Origin: Planctomycetaceae bacterium
Lineage (GTDB): Bacteria > Planctomycetota > Planctomycetia > Planctomycetales > Planctomycetaceae
Length of the DNA stretch: 8,646 nucleotides
Reading direction: 5' to 3'
NCBI GenBank assembly: GCA_020426065.1
Contig: JAGQQT010000148.1
Span: 1-8,646 of the forward strand
The notes below the pieces were generated by a model, which was given only the letters and a program-made list of their open reading frames with translations, ran no database searches and had not been told where the DNA came from. Positions 7,591 to 8,646 of this stretch are shown one piece after another. How positions within the stretch are numbered: position 1 is the stretch's first letter; each line of letters begins with the position of its first letter. A program made the translations under genes and the position numbers.

Positions 7591-7619
7591 TTGCACTGCA
7601 GTCGACTAGACCTTATCTG
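7591..7619 (+). promoter_or_regulatory. candidate promoter upstream of the ACT-domain gene
   Basis: TTGCAC (7591-7596) and TATCTG (7614-7619) are separated by 17 bases. The pair is a weak match to housekeeping-type boxes, but the spacing is right. It lies in the 140-base gap after the UPF0104 stop codon and about 97 bases before the ACT-gene ATG. Confidence 0.25.
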
Positions 7620-7644
7620 GATTTATCATGGCGACTGGCGGTAT

Positions 7645-7669
7645 GAATTCTCCGTCAACATAAGAATTC
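7645..7669. other. 7-bp inverted repeat in the UPF0104-ACT gap
   Basis: GAATTCT (7645-7651) and AGAATTC (7663-7669) form a perfect inverted repeat with an 11-base spacer. There is no T-run after it and the stem is AT-rich, so it is a poor terminator. It lies just downstream of the candidate promoter and 46 bases before the ACT-gene start, so an operator or a 5'-UTR hairpin is possible. Confidence 0.25.
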
Positions 7670-7705
7670 TAATCGCGACGACAACAGTAAACGCGATCTA
7701 ACTGG

Positions 7706-7710
7706 CGAGG
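7706..7710 (+). promoter_or_regulatory. ribosome binding site of the ACT-domain gene
   Basis: GAGG (in GCGAGG) ends five bases before the ATG at 7716 and fixes that start. Confidence 0.6.
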
Positions 7711-7715
7711 AAAAG

Positions 7716-8219
7716 ATGAGTTACGGAGGAGATGCCCCCACCACACCGGAAACAGCCCGGGACCAGGACTGGCCCTGCCTGCGGCAATTCTGTGTTTTCA
7801 TGGAAAATCAGGTGGGCCGGCTCCACGAACTGTTTCGGATACTCGAGCGAAACCAGTTACGGGTCGTGGCGATGAGCGTGGTTGACTCTGCAGATTTTTC
7901 GACGGTGCGTCTGATGGTAGATGATGCGGACCGCGCCCGCGAGATTTTCAAGCTCTCGAATTTCACCTGGTTTGAGAACAACGTGCTGGGTGTCGTGCTG
8001 CCGGATGATCCCCAGCCCCTGGTCAAAGTCTGCCTGGCACTGATGCAGGCGGAATTGAATATCCATTACACCTATCCTCTGATTTTCCGTCGACAGGGCC
8101 GGGGCACGATTGCCATCTCGCTAGATGACATCGACCTGGCGACCCAGATCATGAAAGATCGGGGACTGGAAATCATCACAGAAAACGACCTCAAGGATGA
8201 CGACAATTACTTTCTCTGA
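7716..8219 (+). CDS. tandem ACT-domain protein
   Basis: This is 167 residues from ATG at 7716, with GAGG five bases upstream (7706-7710). The N-terminal ~20 residues are polar. A first ACT domain spans about residues 23-93, opening with R-Q-F-C-V-F-M-E-N-Q-V-G-R-L, the usual strand-turn-helix in which Gly34 marks the ligand-binding turn. It continues with LRVVAMSVVDSADFSTVRLM and ends NVLGVVL. A second ACT-like repeat (about 98-160) reads LVKVCLALMQAELNIHYTYP, then GRGTIAISLDDIDLATQIMK and a C-terminal acidic tail. There is no attached catalytic domain. ACT domains bind small ligands, often amino acids, and regulate enzymes by dimerisation, so a free tandem copy is probably a sensor or regulatory subunit. 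Its stop overlaps the start of the next membrane-protein gene by 23 bases, which argues for coupled translation. Ligand and partner are unknown. Confidence 0.9.
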   Translation: MSYGGDAPTTPETARDQDWPCLRQFCVFMENQVGRLHELFRILERNQLRVVAMSVVDSADFSTVRLMVDDADRAREIFKLSNFTWFENNVLGVVLPDDPQPLVKVCLALMQAELNIHYTYPLIFRRQGRGTIAISLDDIDLATQIMKDRGLEIITENDLKDDDNYFL

Positions 8220-8646
8220 AGAGCAGCCGTCTTCCAGCTGGCCCGGCAGAATCGCCCATGGGATACAATGGGTTCTGTTTGTGGTGGTGATGGTGTTCGT
8301 GGTCAATTATGCCGCCGGGCAGATTTCCCGGCTCGACTGGTCCTCGATTTCCTGGTCTCCTTTCTGGCTGCTGGCAGCGATTGGCGTTTATTTTCTGTCC
8401 TGGGTTCCGGCCGCCTTTGTCTGGGGTGAACTGATTACCTCAACCGGCCCGAAGCTGGATCGTTACACGATTCTTCGTGCCCACTACTGTGGACACATCG
8501 GGAAATATGTCCCTGGGAAAGCACTGGTGCTGGTCATTCGGGCCTTCCTGCTGAAACAGGCCGGAGTCAAGGTTGCCGTCGCTGGAGTCATGGCCACAGC
8601 TGAAACCCTGATGACGATGGCAACAGGTTTGCTGCTGACACTTATC
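8197..8646 (+). CDS. second UPF0104/LPG-synthase-TM-like membrane protein (3' end outside window)
   Basis: An open frame starts at ATG 8197, inside the ACT gene in the +1-shifted frame, and runs 150 codons to the window end without a stop. AAGG sits directly against the ATG, so the ribosome site is poor. Coupling to the upstream stop (8217-8219) may drive translation, or the true start may be a GTG in the run at 8281-8294 after the overlap. The ~20 N-terminal residues are cytosolic. TM1 is WVLFVVVMVFVVNYAAG and TM2 is WLLAAIGVYFLSWVPAAFVW. A conserved loop YCGHIGKYVPGKALVLVIRA follows, then VMATAETLMTMATGLLLTLI. The GKYVPGK motif is typical of UPF0104/flippase-like proteins of the lysylphosphatidylglycerol-synthase TM superfamily. 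It differs from the NNVLPAHLGE motif of the protein at 6484-7575, so the two are distant relatives, not a recent duplication. Confidence 0.8.
   Translation, partial: MTTITFSEEQPSSSWPGRIAHGIQWVLFVVVMVFVVNYAAGQISRLDWSSISWSPFWLLAAIGVYFLSWVPAAFVWGELITSTGPKLDRYTILRAHYCGHIGKYVPGKALVLVIRAFLLKQAGVKVAVAGVMATAETLMTMATGLLLTLI

Overview
The window looks like a chromosomal segment of a planctomycete (Planctomycetota, probably Planctomycetales). I infer this from a DUF1559 prepilin-like protein with the typical start ([10 protein letters not shown]) and end ([10 protein letters not shown]...GEF), next to a secreted heparan-N-sulfatase-like sulfatase. Both families are strongly expanded in that phylum. Genus cannot be fixed from the sequence, and no RNA gene, CRISPR array or insertion sequence is visible.

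Layout. (1) Positions 3-1517 (+) hold the 3' part of a gene for an alpha/beta-hydrolase-fold protein. It appears to have lost two of its three catalytic residues. (2) About 1518-3122 is a visibly AT-richer block with two minus-strand genes. The distal one (1591-2157) resembles the Imm11/DUF1629 immunity family; the upstream one (2378-2980) encodes a 200-residue protein of unknown function. No toxin gene is present, so they look like orphan immunity-type cargo. A possible promoter with a perfect 7-bp inverted repeat in its spacer lies upstream (3034-3061). (3) Positions 3123-3489 (-) look like a decayed small gene in three frames, just downstream of the sulfatase. (4) Positions 3531-5057 (-) encode a secreted sulfatase with the C-x-P-S-R maturation motif, and 5185-6195 (-) encode the DUF1559 protein. 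(5) Reading the other way from about 6484 are a UPF0104/LPG-synthase-TM-type membrane protein, a small tandem-ACT-domain protein, and the 5' part of a second, divergent UPF0104-type membrane protein. The last two genes overlap by 23 bases.

How the parts relate. The sulfatase and DUF1559 genes share a strand with 127 bases between them and could be co-transcribed; both products are exported or envelope-associated. The rightward ACT and second membrane-protein genes are translationally linked, and an ACT gene flanked by two different UPF0104 proteins is the most suggestive functional neighbourhood here. I do not see a complete novel system. The best leads are the catalytically altered hydrolase, the orphan immunity-like pair with its possible operator, and the UPF0104-ACT-UPF0104 arrangement.
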